A DNA stretch of 64,000 bases. Source: G963668185 sp965237445 (GTDB lineage: Bacteria > Chloroflexota > Dehalococcoidia > Lucifugimonadales > G963668185). The notes beneath the pieces were generated by a model that was not told the DNA's origin, searched no databases, and saw only the letters and a program-made list of their open reading frames with translations. The translations under genes were made by a program, and so were the position numbers. Shown here one piece after another: positions 42,511-51,501 of the stretch (within the stretch, counting starts at the first letter, position 1; every line of letters starts with the position of its first letter). Location: NCBI GenBank assembly GCA_965237445.1, contig OZ250142.1:2108001-2172000 (forward strand), written 5' to 3'.

Positions 42511-43734
42511 TTAGCGTACCTGGCGTTCCTCCAGCGATACGGTGGCAATCTCGCCTTCTTCGCCCCTGTAATACTCGATCGATACCTGATCGCCGGGCTC
42601 GTATGACCATAGGAGCATAAGGAACCTGGCGTTGGTTGGTGTGGGAATGTCGTCCAGCTTGGTAACGACGTCTCCCACGTCGATGCCTGCCGAAGCCGCC
42701 GGTCCGTCGACAAGCAGATTGGTGACAACTATTCCCTCGTCAACCGGGAGATTCAGATCGCTGGCAATTGCCGGCGTAACGTCCACGCTGTTGAATCCGA
42801 TCAGGGGCCTGACAACGCGGCCGTTTTCTATGAGCTTCTCGATGATCGGCTGGGCCTGAAGGGCGCTGACGGCAAAGCCGATGGCCTGGGCTTCCTGGAG
42901 CATGACCGTGTTAATGCCCACGACCTCGCCGTCCATGTTGACCAGCGGGCCGCCGCTGTTGCCCTCATTGATCGCCGCGTCTGTCTGGATGAGATCGAAC
43001 AACTCGTTCTGGTGCTGCGTCTTTATGGAGCGGCCCTTGGCGCTGACAATGCCCACCGTCACGGAAGGTCCGCCCGGCAGCGCGAGCGCGTTTCCGACTG
43101 CCATCACCCAGTCCCCTACACGCAGGCGCCGCGAATCGGCAAACTTCACGGCCGGGAGGTCCTGAGCGTCGATCTTGAGGACCGCAAGGTCCGTCAACCT
43201 GTCTATCCCCACCACGGTGGCGTCGAACGAATCGACATTCGGAACGTGGACCTTGACGTCTCGTGCGTTATCTATCACGTGCAGGTTGGTCACGATGTAG
43301 CCGTCGGGACGCACGACTATGCCGGTGGCTCCGCCCTCGTTGAGATAGCTAAAGAAGAAGCCCTGCTCCACCGACTCGACGGAGATGGAAACGACGGATG
43401 GCCTGATTGACTCCACGAGATCCGATATCGACGGAAGAGCAGCGAGCGAATACGGAAGCACCGGCGTTGGTGAAGGCGTGGATGTGGGCTCCGGTTCTGC
43501 CGCGACGATCGTGGGCAGAAACTCAGGCGCGGCGTTGACCTCCGCGTCTTCACCGTCGCTCCCGCACGCAACCCAAAAGAGTGCCGCCAGGGCAATGGTA
43601 AGGGCTACGGTAAGACTTCTACCCCTATCCCGCCAACGAAGGTTCCGCAACAACCCGAAGCCTAACTCGCGAGAGGCCGTTCCAGACAACACCGAACGGG
43701 TTCCCGCTCTTGTCATTCCGAGCCGCTGCCGCAT
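42511..43734 (-). CDS. HtrA/DegP-like serine protease with PDZ domain, predicted lipoprotein
   Basis: Extracytoplasmic quality-control protease, 407 aa from the longest start. A hydrophobic stretch (about 41-56) ends in a lipobox-like WVAC with Cys57, followed by a Pro/Thr-rich linker (70-95). Catalytic triad: His152 in TNLHVIDNA, Asp182 in TDLAVLKI, Ser260 in EGNSGGPL. A single PDZ domain (about 300-400) includes DEGIVVTNLLVDGPAASAGI. The longest start overlaps the end of the YihY gene by 110 bases; start codons nearer the lipobox (TTG at codons 29-30) are plausible. The stop is adjacent to the ileS stop in convergent orientation. Confidence 0.9.
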   Translation of the reverse strand: MRQRLGMTRAGTRSVLSGTASRELGFGLLRNLRWRDRGRSLTVALTIALAALFWVACGSDGEDAEVNAAPEFLPTIVAAEPEPTSTPSPTPVLPYSLAALPSISDLVESIRPSVVSISVESVEQGFFFSYLNEGGATGIVVRPDGYIVTNLHVIDNARDVKVHVPNVDSFDATVVGIDRLTDLAVLKIDAQDLPAVKFADSRRLRVGDWVMAVGNALALPGGPSVTVGIVSAKGRSIKTQHQNELFDLIQTDAAINEGNSGGPLVNMDGEVVGINTVMLQEAQAIGFAVSALQAQPIIEKLIENGRVVRPLIGFNSVDVTPAIASDLNLPVDEGIVVTNLLVDGPAASAGIDVGDVVTKLDDIPTPTNARFLMLLWSYEPGDQVSIEYYRGEEGEIATVSLEERQVR

Positions 43735-44542
43735 ACCGGGACGTGACTAGGGCTCCGAACAGCATGATAATAGCCGACACGTATACCCAGGTCAACAAAA
43801 CGAGAACCGCGCCGATCGACCCGTAAACGGCGTTGTACACCGCGACCTGGCTTATGTACCAGACGAATCCCCACGTGACCACATCGAAGCAGATCGAAGC
43901 CACCAGCGCGCAGGGCCAGACCTGCCTCATCACGAGCCGCGTATTCGGAAGATACCTGTAGAGCACCAGGAAAGTGAAGAACGAGAACACCGGCATAGTG
44001 AGCGACGCTGTCAGCCCCCAGATGTAGTCGCCAGCAAACTCAAAGTCGGGCGCCAAAGTCCCGATCACATCTCTGGCCGCACTGAACACCGGTCCGGTGA
44101 ACAGGAACATCATTACCAGTACGCCTGCCCCGCACACCAGGGACAGGTCGATTACGCGCTCCTTGAGAAACGGCCGTGGTCTGGTGATGCCCCACGCGTT
44201 GTTGATGCCCTTGCGTATAGCGGCAAAGGCGGCGGTGGCCGCCCAGAGCAGGCCCAGTATGCTGAACACACTGGTGATCGTTCTCGTGCGCACTATGCCT
44301 TCGATGGTGTCGCTGACCAGCTCATTGGAGACTGGGAGGACCTCAGCTATGTCCATGGCCAACTCCGCCCTGTCAATCTCGTCTCCCAGGAAGAAACCGG
44401 CGATCGAGATGATCGCCAGGATCAGGGGAAACAGGGAAAACAGCGTGTACAGGGCGATCGCACCCGCCACGTACGGGCAGTTCTTATGGAGGTAGTCATT
44501 AAAAACGTCGGCGCAGAAGAGCACCAGTCGTACGATGTACAT
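43625..44542 (-). CDS. YihY/BrkB-family membrane protein
   Basis: 305 aa with six predicted membrane helices and the family pattern: NCPYVAGAIALYTLFSLFPL at the N-terminus, GLLWAATAAFAAIRKGINNAWGI, RYLPNTR and GAVLVLLTWVYVSAIIMLFGA near the end. Often annotated as RNase BN by old error; the family is integral to the membrane with unsettled function. ATG 44542. It overlaps the protease gene downstream, so the two are probably translated from one transcript. Confidence 0.9.
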   Translation of the reverse strand: MYIVRLVLFCADVFNDYLHKNCPYVAGAIALYTLFSLFPLILAIISIAGFFLGDEIDRAELAMDIAEVLPVSNELVSDTIEGIVRTRTITSVFSILGLLWAATAAFAAIRKGINNAWGITRPRPFLKERVIDLSLVCGAGVLVMMFLFTGPVFSAARDVIGTLAPDFEFAGDYIWGLTASLTMPVFSFFTFLVLYRYLPNTRLVMRQVWPCALVASICFDVVTWGFVWYISQVAVYNAVYGSIGAVLVLLTWVYVSAIIMLFGALVTSRYAAAARNDKSGNPFGVVWNGLSRVRLRVVAEPSLAG

Positions 44543-44779
44543 AGAGAACCCTAGTTGTTCGGCTGCCTGCGGCCACAGCTACGCGCTACGCCGCTGCGAG
44601 GAACGTTCAGACTCTAGCCGGCAGCTCACTCACCTTGCCTCATAAACGACCGTGATGTTAAACACACCCGGAATTGCCAGTCAAGAATACCTAGCTGTCA
44701 GGTCCGGCCAAACCTGACATACTCGACGGGCCTCAACTATAATCCCGGAAGCCTTCAAGGTGTCAGGACAGGAGCAGCC

Positions 44780-46066
44780 ATGCCCACGATTACAGAGAGA
44801 TTCTATGAACTCCATCCCACCTCCGCGGAGTTGTCCTCGAATTCCGAGGAGCTCTTCCCGGACGGCGTCACACACGATGGGCGAAGGCTCGACCCCTTCC
44901 GCGTTTACATGGACCGGGGCCTTGGGTGCAGGAAGTGGGACGTGGACGGCAACGAGTACATCGACTACCGCACGGGGCACGGCTCGATGATCCTCGGACA
45001 GGCGAACCCGGCTGTCGTCAAGGCCGTACAGGAACAGATGGAGAAGGGTACCCACCTGAGCGCGTCCACGGGACTGGAGATGTGCTGGGGATCTCTGGTG
45101 AAGCAGCTGGTGCCGTGCGCGGAAAAGCTACGATTCCAGAGTTCGGGCACAGAGGCCATCATGATGGGTATGCGAATGGCTAGGGCGTTCACGGGCAAGC
45201 AGAAAATCATGAAATTCGATGGCGCCTTCCACGGGTGGTCTGACGGGGCCTTCGTTGGAGCCCCGGGAGACAACCCGCAAAATGGAATCCCGGATGTGGT
45301 GCGGGACACTATGGTAGTCCTTCCATACGATCTCTCCGAAGTTGAGAGAACGCTGGACTCCGACAACGACATCGCGGCCGTCATCTTCCAGGGCGATGTG
45401 GTCATAAGGCCTTCTTTCATCGAAGGTCTTCGGGAGCTGACTCATCAGAAGGGTGTACTGCTGTTCTTCGACGAGGTAGTAAGCGGTTTCCGGTGGGCCA
45501 AGGGGGGAATGCAGGACCGCTACGGCGTCACGCCGGATATGTCCGCCGTGGCTAAGATACTCGCGGGCGGACTTCCGGGCGGCGCAATCGCGGGTAGGGC
45601 GGAGATCATAGACATGATCGGGCCCGGCAAGATCGCCCACCCCGGAACGTTCAACGCCAATCCGCTTTCGGCAGCAGCGGGTGTAGCGGCGCTCCAGATC
45701 GTCGCCGACGAGCCGATCAACGAGCGCGCCGATGCCCAGGCGCAGCGGCTGAGGGATGGCCTCAACGATATGTTCACCAAGATAGAGGCGCCCGGCTGCG
45801 CTTACGGAGTGTCTTCCATAGTCCACGTCAGGCTCGGCGTGGACCACGAGTGCGACCGCGAGTTCTGCGAGATCGTGGGCGCTGGAAGAATGGGGTTGGA
45901 CTCGGATTCTGTTTCGCTAGTGCAACAGGCCCTGATCAACGAGGGCTTGTGGAGCGGGCCTTCCATGATGATTCTCTCCGCCGCGCACACGGACGATGAT
46001 GTGGACCGGACGGTTGAGGCGTACGAGGCATCGCTCATGCAGGCACGCGAGGAAGGCGCTATCTAG
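44780..46066 (+). CDS. Class III aminotransferase, glutamate-1-semialdehyde aminomutase-like
   Basis: PLP enzyme of 428 aa resembling HemL. DVDGNEYIDYRTGHGSMILGQANP begins the fold (DVDGNEYIDY and GSMILGQANP), SSGTEAIMMGMRMARAFTG binds phosphate, LLFFDEVVSGFR carries the cofactor Asp, and AKILAGGLPGGAIAG holds the Schiff-base Lys. AGGACAGGAG lies five bases before ATG 44780. The N-terminal FPDGVTHDGRRLDPF differs from the NSPVR segment of true HemL, and there are no haem genes nearby, so another amino substrate is likely. Single gene with its own promoter region. Confidence 0.88.
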   Translation: MPTITERFYELHPTSAELSSNSEELFPDGVTHDGRRLDPFRVYMDRGLGCRKWDVDGNEYIDYRTGHGSMILGQANPAVVKAVQEQMEKGTHLSASTGLEMCWGSLVKQLVPCAEKLRFQSSGTEAIMMGMRMARAFTGKQKIMKFDGAFHGWSDGAFVGAPGDNPQNGIPDVVRDTMVVLPYDLSEVERTLDSDNDIAAVIFQGDVVIRPSFIEGLRELTHQKGVLLFFDEVVSGFRWAKGGMQDRYGVTPDMSAVAKILAGGLPGGAIAGRAEIIDMIGPGKIAHPGTFNANPLSAAAGVAALQIVADEPINERADAQAQRLRDGLNDMFTKIEAPGCAYGVSSIVHVRLGVDHECDREFCEIVGAGRMGLDSDSVSLVQQALINEGLWSGPSMMILSAAHTDDDVDRTVEAYEASLMQAREEGAI

Positions 46067-46213
46067 CCAGGCAAGCCAAAGGCGCGCCGCGAGTTGGGTC
46101 TCCGCGGCAAGCCTGACTTACATCGTCTGGCCGGTTCGAGAGTTCGGGATTGTTCGTTCGGCCCGAAGACGTTGAGCCACGCTCCTCCAGCCTCGCGGGA
46201 AGCGGGGCCGTGC

Positions 46214-46219
46214 TATAAT
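46214..46219 (+). promoter_or_regulatory. -10 box upstream of the rpsF operon
   Basis: Perfect TATAAT 40 bases before the rpsF start, in an otherwise GC-rich spacer. No matching TTGACA-like -35 is seen 16-18 bases upstream, so the assignment rests on the -10 and position. Confidence 0.5.
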
Positions 46220-46256
46220 CTGGCAGTTTATCTGAGAGTCTGAGGTACAGGGTTTG

Positions 46257-46550
46257 GTGTCAGAGCGTTCCAGAAACTACGAGTTGGTAATGATTGTGAG
46301 TCCGGAGGCCAGCGAAGATGATGTCAGCGCTGCCCAGGAACGGGTGGATGGCCTCGTCCAGGGCGGCGGCGGAGAGATGACGCATCACGAGACGTGGGGG
46401 CTTCGCAGGCTCGCATACCCTATTCAGAAGTTCCAGGAGGGCAGCTACCTCCTGTCGCGCTTCACGGCCAGGCCGGAAACGGCCCTGCAGGTCGAGCGGA
46501 CGCTCACCGCGGATCAGGGCGTCATTCGCCACCTCGTGGTAAAGGTCTGA
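46257..46550 (+). CDS. rpsF: Ribosomal protein bS6
   Basis: Small-subunit protein, about 98 aa: YELVMIVSPEASEDDV opens the fold, then GGGEMTHHETWGLRRLAYPIQK and YLLSRFTARPETALQVERTL, ending in a short RHLVVKV without the acidic tail of some species. GTG 46257 (or TTG 46254) follows a GAGGTACAGG site. First gene of rpsF-ssb-rpsR. Confidence 0.95.
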   Translation: MSERSRNYELVMIVSPEASEDDVSAAQERVDGLVQGGGGEMTHHETWGLRRLAYPIQKFQEGSYLLSRFTARPETALQVERTLTADQGVIRHLVVKV

Positions 46551-46601
46551 CGCGCCGCCGGCTGCACGTTACTCCGACACCCAACCAAAGGACACGCTCA
46601 A

Positions 46602-46994
46602 ATGGCTGGACTGAATAAGATCATGATCATTGGCAATCTGGGAACCGACCCGGAGATGCGCTACACGCCAAGCGGAGCGGCGGTTACGTCCTTTAGTGTT
46701 GCCGTGAACAGGAATTATTCAACGGCAGGCGGGGAGAGGCGCGAAGAGACGGAGTGGTTCAGAGTCAACGCATGGGATCGATTAGCGGAGAATGCCAACC
46801 AGTATCTGGCCAAGGGCAGGCAGGTGTACGTAGAGGGAAGGCTTAGTAGCCGGACCTGGACCGGACAGGACGGGCAGCCGAGGTTTACGAACGAGATCAG
46901 GGCGTTTGAGATTCAGTTCTTGGGCTCACAGTCGGACGCGAGGGACGACACTGAGGCGCCGCCTGGCCCCGGGGAAGACGACCTACCTTGGTAG
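46602..46994 (+). CDS. ssb: Single-stranded DNA-binding protein
   Basis: OB-fold protein of 130 aa binding ssDNA in replication and repair: NKIMIIGNLGTDPEMRYTPSG, TEWFRVNAWDRLAENANQYL, GRQVYVEGRLSSRTW. The C-terminal acidic tip is DDLPW, close to the DDIPF partner-binding motif. The linker is short, so it is smaller than the E. coli protein. Lies between rpsF and rpsR as in many bacteria. Confidence 0.96.
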   Translation: MAGLNKIMIIGNLGTDPEMRYTPSGAAVTSFSVAVNRNYSTAGGERREETEWFRVNAWDRLAENANQYLAKGRQVYVEGRLSSRTWTGQDGQPRFTNEIRAFEIQFLGSQSDARDDTEAPPGPGEDDLPW

Positions 46995-47090
46995 GGCCTG
47001 AGGAATCCGATCAGCCCACGGTTACGTTGAATTAGACAGGAGCGTCTCGAGGCGAGATGGCCTCATTCGCTTTAAGATACGGAAGGACAA

Positions 47091-47567
47091 ATGACAACGG
47101 AGAACACCGAGACAACAAGCACCGAGGAGGCAGCGCCGCCCGTTTCCGAACCGGCGGCCCAGCCAGCGGAGGCCGCTGCACAGCCCGCAGCCGCGCCTCC
47201 GCGGCAGACCGCACCGCAGCACACAGCGTCGCCGGGTGCTCCGCGTCCCGGTGGTCCCCCACAGGGCGCGCCATACAGGGACTCGCGGTCCGGACCACGA
47301 GGAGGACCACGCAGGGGCCGCGGGCGGTTTTTCTCGCGAAGAAGGGTGTGCTCGTTCTGCGTCGATCACGTCACAACGATCGATTACAAGGACATGGGCC
47401 CCCTGCGAAGGTACGTCTCCGACATGTTCAAGATAGAAGGGCGCAGGAAGACAGGCACCTGCGCCAAGCACCAACGTGCGCTGGCGACAGCGATCAAGAG
47501 AGCACGGCACATCGCTCTGATTCCGTTCAGCCGCACGGGGGCTCTGAGCCAAAGGTTCCCTGGATAG
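47091..47567 (+). CDS. rpsR: Ribosomal protein bS18 with long Pro/Ala-rich N-terminal extension
   Basis: The S18 core occupies about residues 80-155: RRVCSFCVDHVTTIDYKD, LRRYVSDMFKIEGRRKTG, TCAKHQRALATAIKRARHIAL. Cysteines in CSFC and TCAKH indicate the zinc-binding (C+) form. The N-terminal 78 residues are low-complexity (Pro, Ala, Gln, Gly, Arg) and unlike the normal ~75-aa protein. ATG 47091 sits after GGAAGG; internal starts are lacking before the core, so the extension seems translated. Confidence 0.93.
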   Translation: MTTENTETTSTEEAAPPVSEPAAQPAEAAAQPAAAPPRQTAPQHTASPGAPRPGGPPQGAPYRDSRSGPRGGPRRGRGRFFSRRRVCSFCVDHVTTIDYKDMGPLRRYVSDMFKIEGRRKTGTCAKHQRALATAIKRARHIALIPFSRTGALSQRFPG

Positions 47568-47624
47568 ACGGGGGACCGGCACGGCCGCAGCATCTGGGGC
47601 GTGTCGACTTCGCGGAGTTGAGCA

Positions 47625-48746
47625 GTGGCAGCACAAAGAAGAATCCGCCGCCGCAGTTCCTCTGGGGAAGACCCAAGAAGAGAGTCCGTAGATGAGGCCG
47701 GACGCGGGAGAAGGGCCAAGCTGATCGCGGCCGTGGCCGGCGTCTTCGTGCTGGTCATGGCAGGCATTCTCATTGGTGCGTACGTATTCTATTTCGTTCT
47801 CCCTCCCCGTGAGGTCATGGTCAAGGTCAATGACGTTGTTTACACTCGCGGGGACCTAGTTAAGCTCGTGCGGGTCCAGCAGAGGGGCGCCGAGTACCTT
47901 GGAATTAAAATGGAGACGGCCACAGAGGTTTTCAACGTACTCCAGAACCTGGTCCAGAATGAGATCCTGATCCAGTCCGCTCCAAGATTCGGCGTTACCA
48001 TCTCAGAAGTGGAGTTGGACCAGCACATTAGAGAGCTGGTCCTGAGGCGGCCGAGTTCCGACCCAGAACAGGCAGAGCGTGAGTTCAAGGAGTTGTACAG
48101 CGGCTATCTGAACGCCATTCAACTGAGTGAGGATGAGCATCGCGACACTATCAGGCGTTCGATGACCCGAGAGAGGCTCGTTCAGTTCATGAGCGAATCG
48201 GTCCCGAGGGTCGCGGAGCAGGTCAGGGTGTACCGGGCGGTGATGCTGGAAGGCCAAGAATTCGACATCATGGAGGAGAAGTACGAGTTCGCCACGGAGC
48301 AGGCGACGACTCCAGACGACTACATCGCCGCATTCAGAGAAGTCGTCAGGGAGTTTTCGCGTGACGATCGTGACACAGTCCGGAAGAATGGCGAACTGGG
48401 ATGGGTCCCGAGAGGCATTCTCGAAGACTACGATGAAGTCCTGTTCAACCTGGAAGTCGGCCAACTGAGTGCACGCCAGCCTGACTTCGACAACCCCAAG
48501 GTCTTCTTCTACTTCATGATTGCGGACAAGGAAGAGGCAAGAGACCTGTCCGACGAACATTGGAACGAACTCAAATCGAAGGCGCTAACCAGATGGGTCA
48601 ACGAGCGAAGGGAAGAGTTCGATGTCTTCTCGGCCCTGAACAGCACTATCTACGATTGGGTGCTACTTCAACTCGGGTTCTCCGCGCCGCCTGAGGTGGG
48701 CACTAAGTTGATTACGCCCACGCTCGAAGTAACGGTCCAAAGTTAG
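47625..48746 (+). CDS. SurA/PpiC-like membrane-anchored foldase
   Basis: 373 aa. Arg-rich N-terminus, then one membrane helix (about 32-58, LIAAVAGVFVLVMAGILIGA) placing the rest outside the cytoplasm. A SurA-N-like chaperone region (VMVKVNDVVYTRGDLVK to about 180) is followed by a parvulin-like domain (about 200-310), with RKNGELGWVPRGILEDYDEVLFNLEVGQLS its clearest segment (shown here as GELGWVPRG and LFNLEVGQLS). GTG 47625 with GGAG upstream. It follows rpsR by 57 bases and precedes hom. Isomerase activity is not certain. Confidence 0.85.
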   Translation: MAAQRRIRRRSSSGEDPRRESVDEAGRGRRAKLIAAVAGVFVLVMAGILIGAYVFYFVLPPREVMVKVNDVVYTRGDLVKLVRVQQRGAEYLGIKMETATEVFNVLQNLVQNEILIQSAPRFGVTISEVELDQHIRELVLRRPSSDPEQAEREFKELYSGYLNAIQLSEDEHRDTIRRSMTRERLVQFMSESVPRVAEQVRVYRAVMLEGQEFDIMEEKYEFATEQATTPDDYIAAFREVVREFSRDDRDTVRKNGELGWVPRGILEDYDEVLFNLEVGQLSARQPDFDNPKVFFYFMIADKEEARDLSDEHWNELKSKALTRWVNERREEFDVFSALNSTIYDWVLLQLGFSAPPEVGTKLITPTLEVTVQS

Positions 48747-48749
48747 GCA

Positions 48750-50057
48750 TTGAGCTCTCCTCCAGCAGTCCAGATAGGCCTTCTCGGGCTCGGCGTGGTC
48801 GGCGGTGGAGTAGCTCATGTCCTCGAAGAGAAGCTAGGCCATTTAGCGTCCCTGGCAGGCAGGGAAATCCGTCTAAAGCGCGCTCTGGTGCGCGACGCTT
48901 CCAAGACAAGGGACGTCGCGGTGCAGCCTGAAGTTCTCACCACGAACCCTGGCGACGTACTGGACGATGCGGCCATTGTCGTGGTCGTGGAGGTCATGGG
49001 GGGCCGGGTCCCAGCCCGCGAGTACATACTCCGGGCTATCGCCTCCGGTAAGCATGTCGTTACCGCCAACAAGGAAGTCATGGCCAGCAGCGGCCCCGAG
49101 ATTCTGGCTGCTGCGTCCGAGCGGGGCGTACGCGTGCTGTTCGAGGCCAGCGTCGGCGGAGGTACGCCGATCATCTCGCCGCTGGTGCGGGACCTGGCAG
49201 CGAACAACGTCCGAACGATCCGCGCCATTATCAACGGTACGACCAACTACATTCTGACGAGAATGGCGAGCGACGGCCTGGACTTTGATGCTGCGCTGGA
49301 AGAGGCGCAAGAGCTGGGATACGCGGAGGCTGATCCTGCCGACGACGTCGAAGGCGTGGACGCCGCCTACAAGCTGGCCATCCTTTCCAGCCTGGCGTTC
49401 CGTACGGCCGTTCGCGACAGCGATGTCTACCACGAAGGGATAACCAAGCTGCGCGCGCGCGACTTCCAGTACGCCGGAGAGTTGGGATACTCGATCAAGC
49501 TCCTGGCACTTGCGAGCCGCACGAACGGCGGCGTGCACGCCAGGGTCCATCCCACGATGGTCCCGCAGGATGAGTTGATGGCCAATGTGTCCGGCGTGTA
49601 CAACGCAGTTGAGATGGAGACCGACCTCGCGGGCCTCGTAACGTTCCACGGACGTGGGGCAGGCTCATTGCCCACGGCGAGCGCTGTAATGGGCGACGTG
49701 GTCGACATCGTTCGCAGCATGGCAGGGGGCACAGCTCCGATGCCAGCTCCGGCCTCGGCCGTTCTCCGGGTACTACCTGTCTCTGAGCTGGAAACGCGGT
49801 ACTGCATAAGGATGACCGTCACCGACCAGTCCGGCGTGCTTGCGCAAATCACCAGGATATTGGGCGATTTGCGCATCAGCATCGATTCGGTGATCCAGAA
49901 AGGTGCTGACGAGGCGGCCGGCCAGGCCGAGCTTGTCCTCATGACCCACATGGCCAACGAGGACGCCGTCCAGCGCGCCGTCAAGGCCATTGGCAGCCTC
50001 AGCGTAGTCAGCGAGATCGGCAACCTGATTCGCGTGGAGGACTGGCCGAAAGCCTAG
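48750..50057 (+). CDS. hom: Homoserine dehydrogenase
   Basis: Aspartate-family pathway enzyme reducing aspartate semialdehyde; 435 aa. NAD(P) fold IGLLGLGVVGGGV, then KHVVTANKEVMA, FEASVGGGTPII, ING TTNYILT (INGTTNYILT), GYAEADPADDVEGVDAAYK and KL with the catalytic Lys. A C-terminal ACT domain (about 350-430, YCIRMTVTDQSGVLAQITRI) suggests amino-acid feedback control. TTG 48750 lies 3 bases after the foldase stop. The stop is convergent with, and overlaps, the ftsY end. Confidence 0.95.
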   Translation: MSSPPAVQIGLLGLGVVGGGVAHVLEEKLGHLASLAGREIRLKRALVRDASKTRDVAVQPEVLTTNPGDVLDDAAIVVVVEVMGGRVPAREYILRAIASGKHVVTANKEVMASSGPEILAAASERGVRVLFEASVGGGTPIISPLVRDLAANNVRTIRAIINGTTNYILTRMASDGLDFDAALEEAQELGYAEADPADDVEGVDAAYKLAILSSLAFRTAVRDSDVYHEGITKLRARDFQYAGELGYSIKLLALASRTNGGVHARVHPTMVPQDELMANVSGVYNAVEMETDLAGLVTFHGRGAGSLPTASAVMGDVVDIVRSMAGGTAPMPAPASAVLRVLPVSELETRYCIRMTVTDQSGVLAQITRILGDLRISIDSVIQKGADEAAGQAELVLMTHMANEDAVQRAVKAIGSLSVVSEIGNLIRVEDWPKA

Positions 50058-50992
50058 GCCTGGTCCTCCTCGAACAGGGCGTCCGCGAACTCCCTCGGTT
50101 CGAACGCCGCGATGTCTTCCGGCGATTCGCCCGTACCGACGTAGAGCACCGGCAGCCCGAGCTCACTTGCGATGGCCACCACGATGCCGCCCTTGGACGA
50201 GCCGTCGAGCTTAGCCAGGAACACGCCGTCGCACCGCACTGCTTCCGTGAAAGAGCGAGCCTGGATCAGCCCGTTTTGCCCTGTCGTGGCGTCGAGGGCA
50301 AGTAGCACGTGAAACGCACAGCCCATAGCTTGCTGTTCGGATATGCGATGTACCTTGCGTAGCTCCTGCATCAGGTTAGTCTTGTTCTGGAGCCTGCCCG
50401 CTGTGTCGATGATGGCAACGTCCGCATTGCGTGCCCTCGCTGCCTGAATTGTGTCGAACGCCACGGCTCCGGGGTCTCCGCCGCTCCGATGGGCGATGAC
50501 GTCTATTCCCAGCCGAGTGCCCCACTCCTGGAGCTGTTCGATGCCGGCAGCGCGAAATGTGTCAGCCGCCCCCAGAATTACCGACCGGCCTGCGCCCAGG
50601 TGTGCGTTCGCCAGCTTCGCGATGCTCGTGGTCTTCCCCGCGCCGTTCACGCCGACAATCAGGACAACGGCGGGAGTTTCGTCCAGGTCCAGGGCTTGTC
50701 CGTCACTGGACGCCTGCAGGGTGTCGGCGATCTGTTGCTTCAGCAGTTCGATCACGCCGTCGGCGCTGTCCAGCGAGGCGCTGCGGGCATCTTCCCGGAC
50801 TCGCTCCAGCAGTTCCATCGCAGTGGATACGCCTATGTCCGAAGATATCAGCGCTTCCTCCAGGCTCTCCCAGAGTTCTTCGTCTAAGGGCTGGCCCCGG
50901 AACATGGAGGTGACTCGCCCGAACCATGCTCGCCGCGTTTTCCGCGCGGCTTCTCTGGTTCTGGCTTGGCTTTCCCGGCTGAGGAATCTCAC
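50054..50992 (-). CDS. ftsY: Signal recognition particle receptor FtsY
   Basis: SRP GTPase that docks ribosome-SRP at the membrane; 312 aa without the long acidic N-terminal domain. The four-helix N domain (about 20-90) contains LEEALISSDIGVSTAMELLE. The G domain has GVNGAGKTTSIAKLA, the insertion-box DTFRAAGIEQLQEW, IDTAGRLQNKTNLMQEL, AKLDGSSKGG and the closing GTGESPEDIAAFEP. The normal GVGK is GAGK here. A 9-bp hairpin without a T-run lies upstream at 51073-51100. Confidence 0.95.
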   Translation of the reverse strand: MRFLSRESQARTREAARKTRRAWFGRVTSMFRGQPLDEELWESLEEALISSDIGVSTAMELLERVREDARSASLDSADGVIELLKQQIADTLQASSDGQALDLDETPAVVLIVGVNGAGKTTSIAKLANAHLGAGRSVILGAADTFRAAGIEQLQEWGTRLGIDVIAHRSGGDPGAVAFDTIQAARARNADVAIIDTAGRLQNKTNLMQELRKVHRISEQQAMGCAFHVLLALDATTGQNGLIQARSFTEAVRCDGVFLAKLDGSSKGGIVVAIASELGLPVLYVGTGESPEDIAAFEPREFADALFEEDQA

Positions 50993-51181
50993 CGCAGGAC
51001 TCTCCTCCGATAGGTGTGCTTGATTGTCCCACCTCCAGTCTGAGCGAGACTAGCACTTTTGGAGGCACAGGGAGGACGCCCCGCCTTTGCAGGGCGTCCT
51101 TGAAACGAAGCGGGACTGCGGCGCCGCTGTTTGAGCGTGAGCCGGTAGCCTGTTCGGCTACTCAGTCCCTGCGTCGAGAGT

Positions 51182-51346
51182 CTACTTGACGAACGGTTGT
51201 CTCGACCGAATCGCGGCCTGATAGTCTCGCCGGGCTTCCTGAAACGTCGGCATGCCGTACGTGCACCTGCGTTCCAGGCTCCTTAGATAGTATTCGAAGT
51301 CCGAGCCCAATCTGGCCGTTCGCCGGTTCAAAAGAGTGTTAAGCAT
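51182..51346 (-). CDS. Small hypothetical protein, 54 aa
   Basis: Not recognised. ATG 51346 has AGAGAGGA eight bases upstream, which favours it over a longer frame from 51448. The protein is basic and Arg-rich, with LGSDFEYYLRSLERRC and TFQEARRDYQAAIRSR. It is transcribed away from the LysR gene, a common arrangement for a regulator and target, but nothing else supports a link. Confidence 0.45.
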   Translation of the reverse strand: MLNTLLNRRTARLGSDFEYYLRSLERRCTYGMPTFQEARRDYQAAIRSRQPFVK

Positions 51347-51501
51347 CTCACCAGTCCTCTCTGTGTTTCTGTGTTTCAAACGTTGATTCCCCACAAGCAG
51401 GGGTCTATCTGTAATTGTCAGACGTGCAATAATATCGCGTGAAGTCATGCAGTATGATGTTTACATTCGGCTCATTGATATTGTGCTCAAGGGAAGTATC
51501 G

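Noticed and set aside
51073..51100. Terminator from the AGGACGCCC/GGGCGTCCT hairpin
   Set aside because: A 9-bp stem is present but there is no T-run on either strand.
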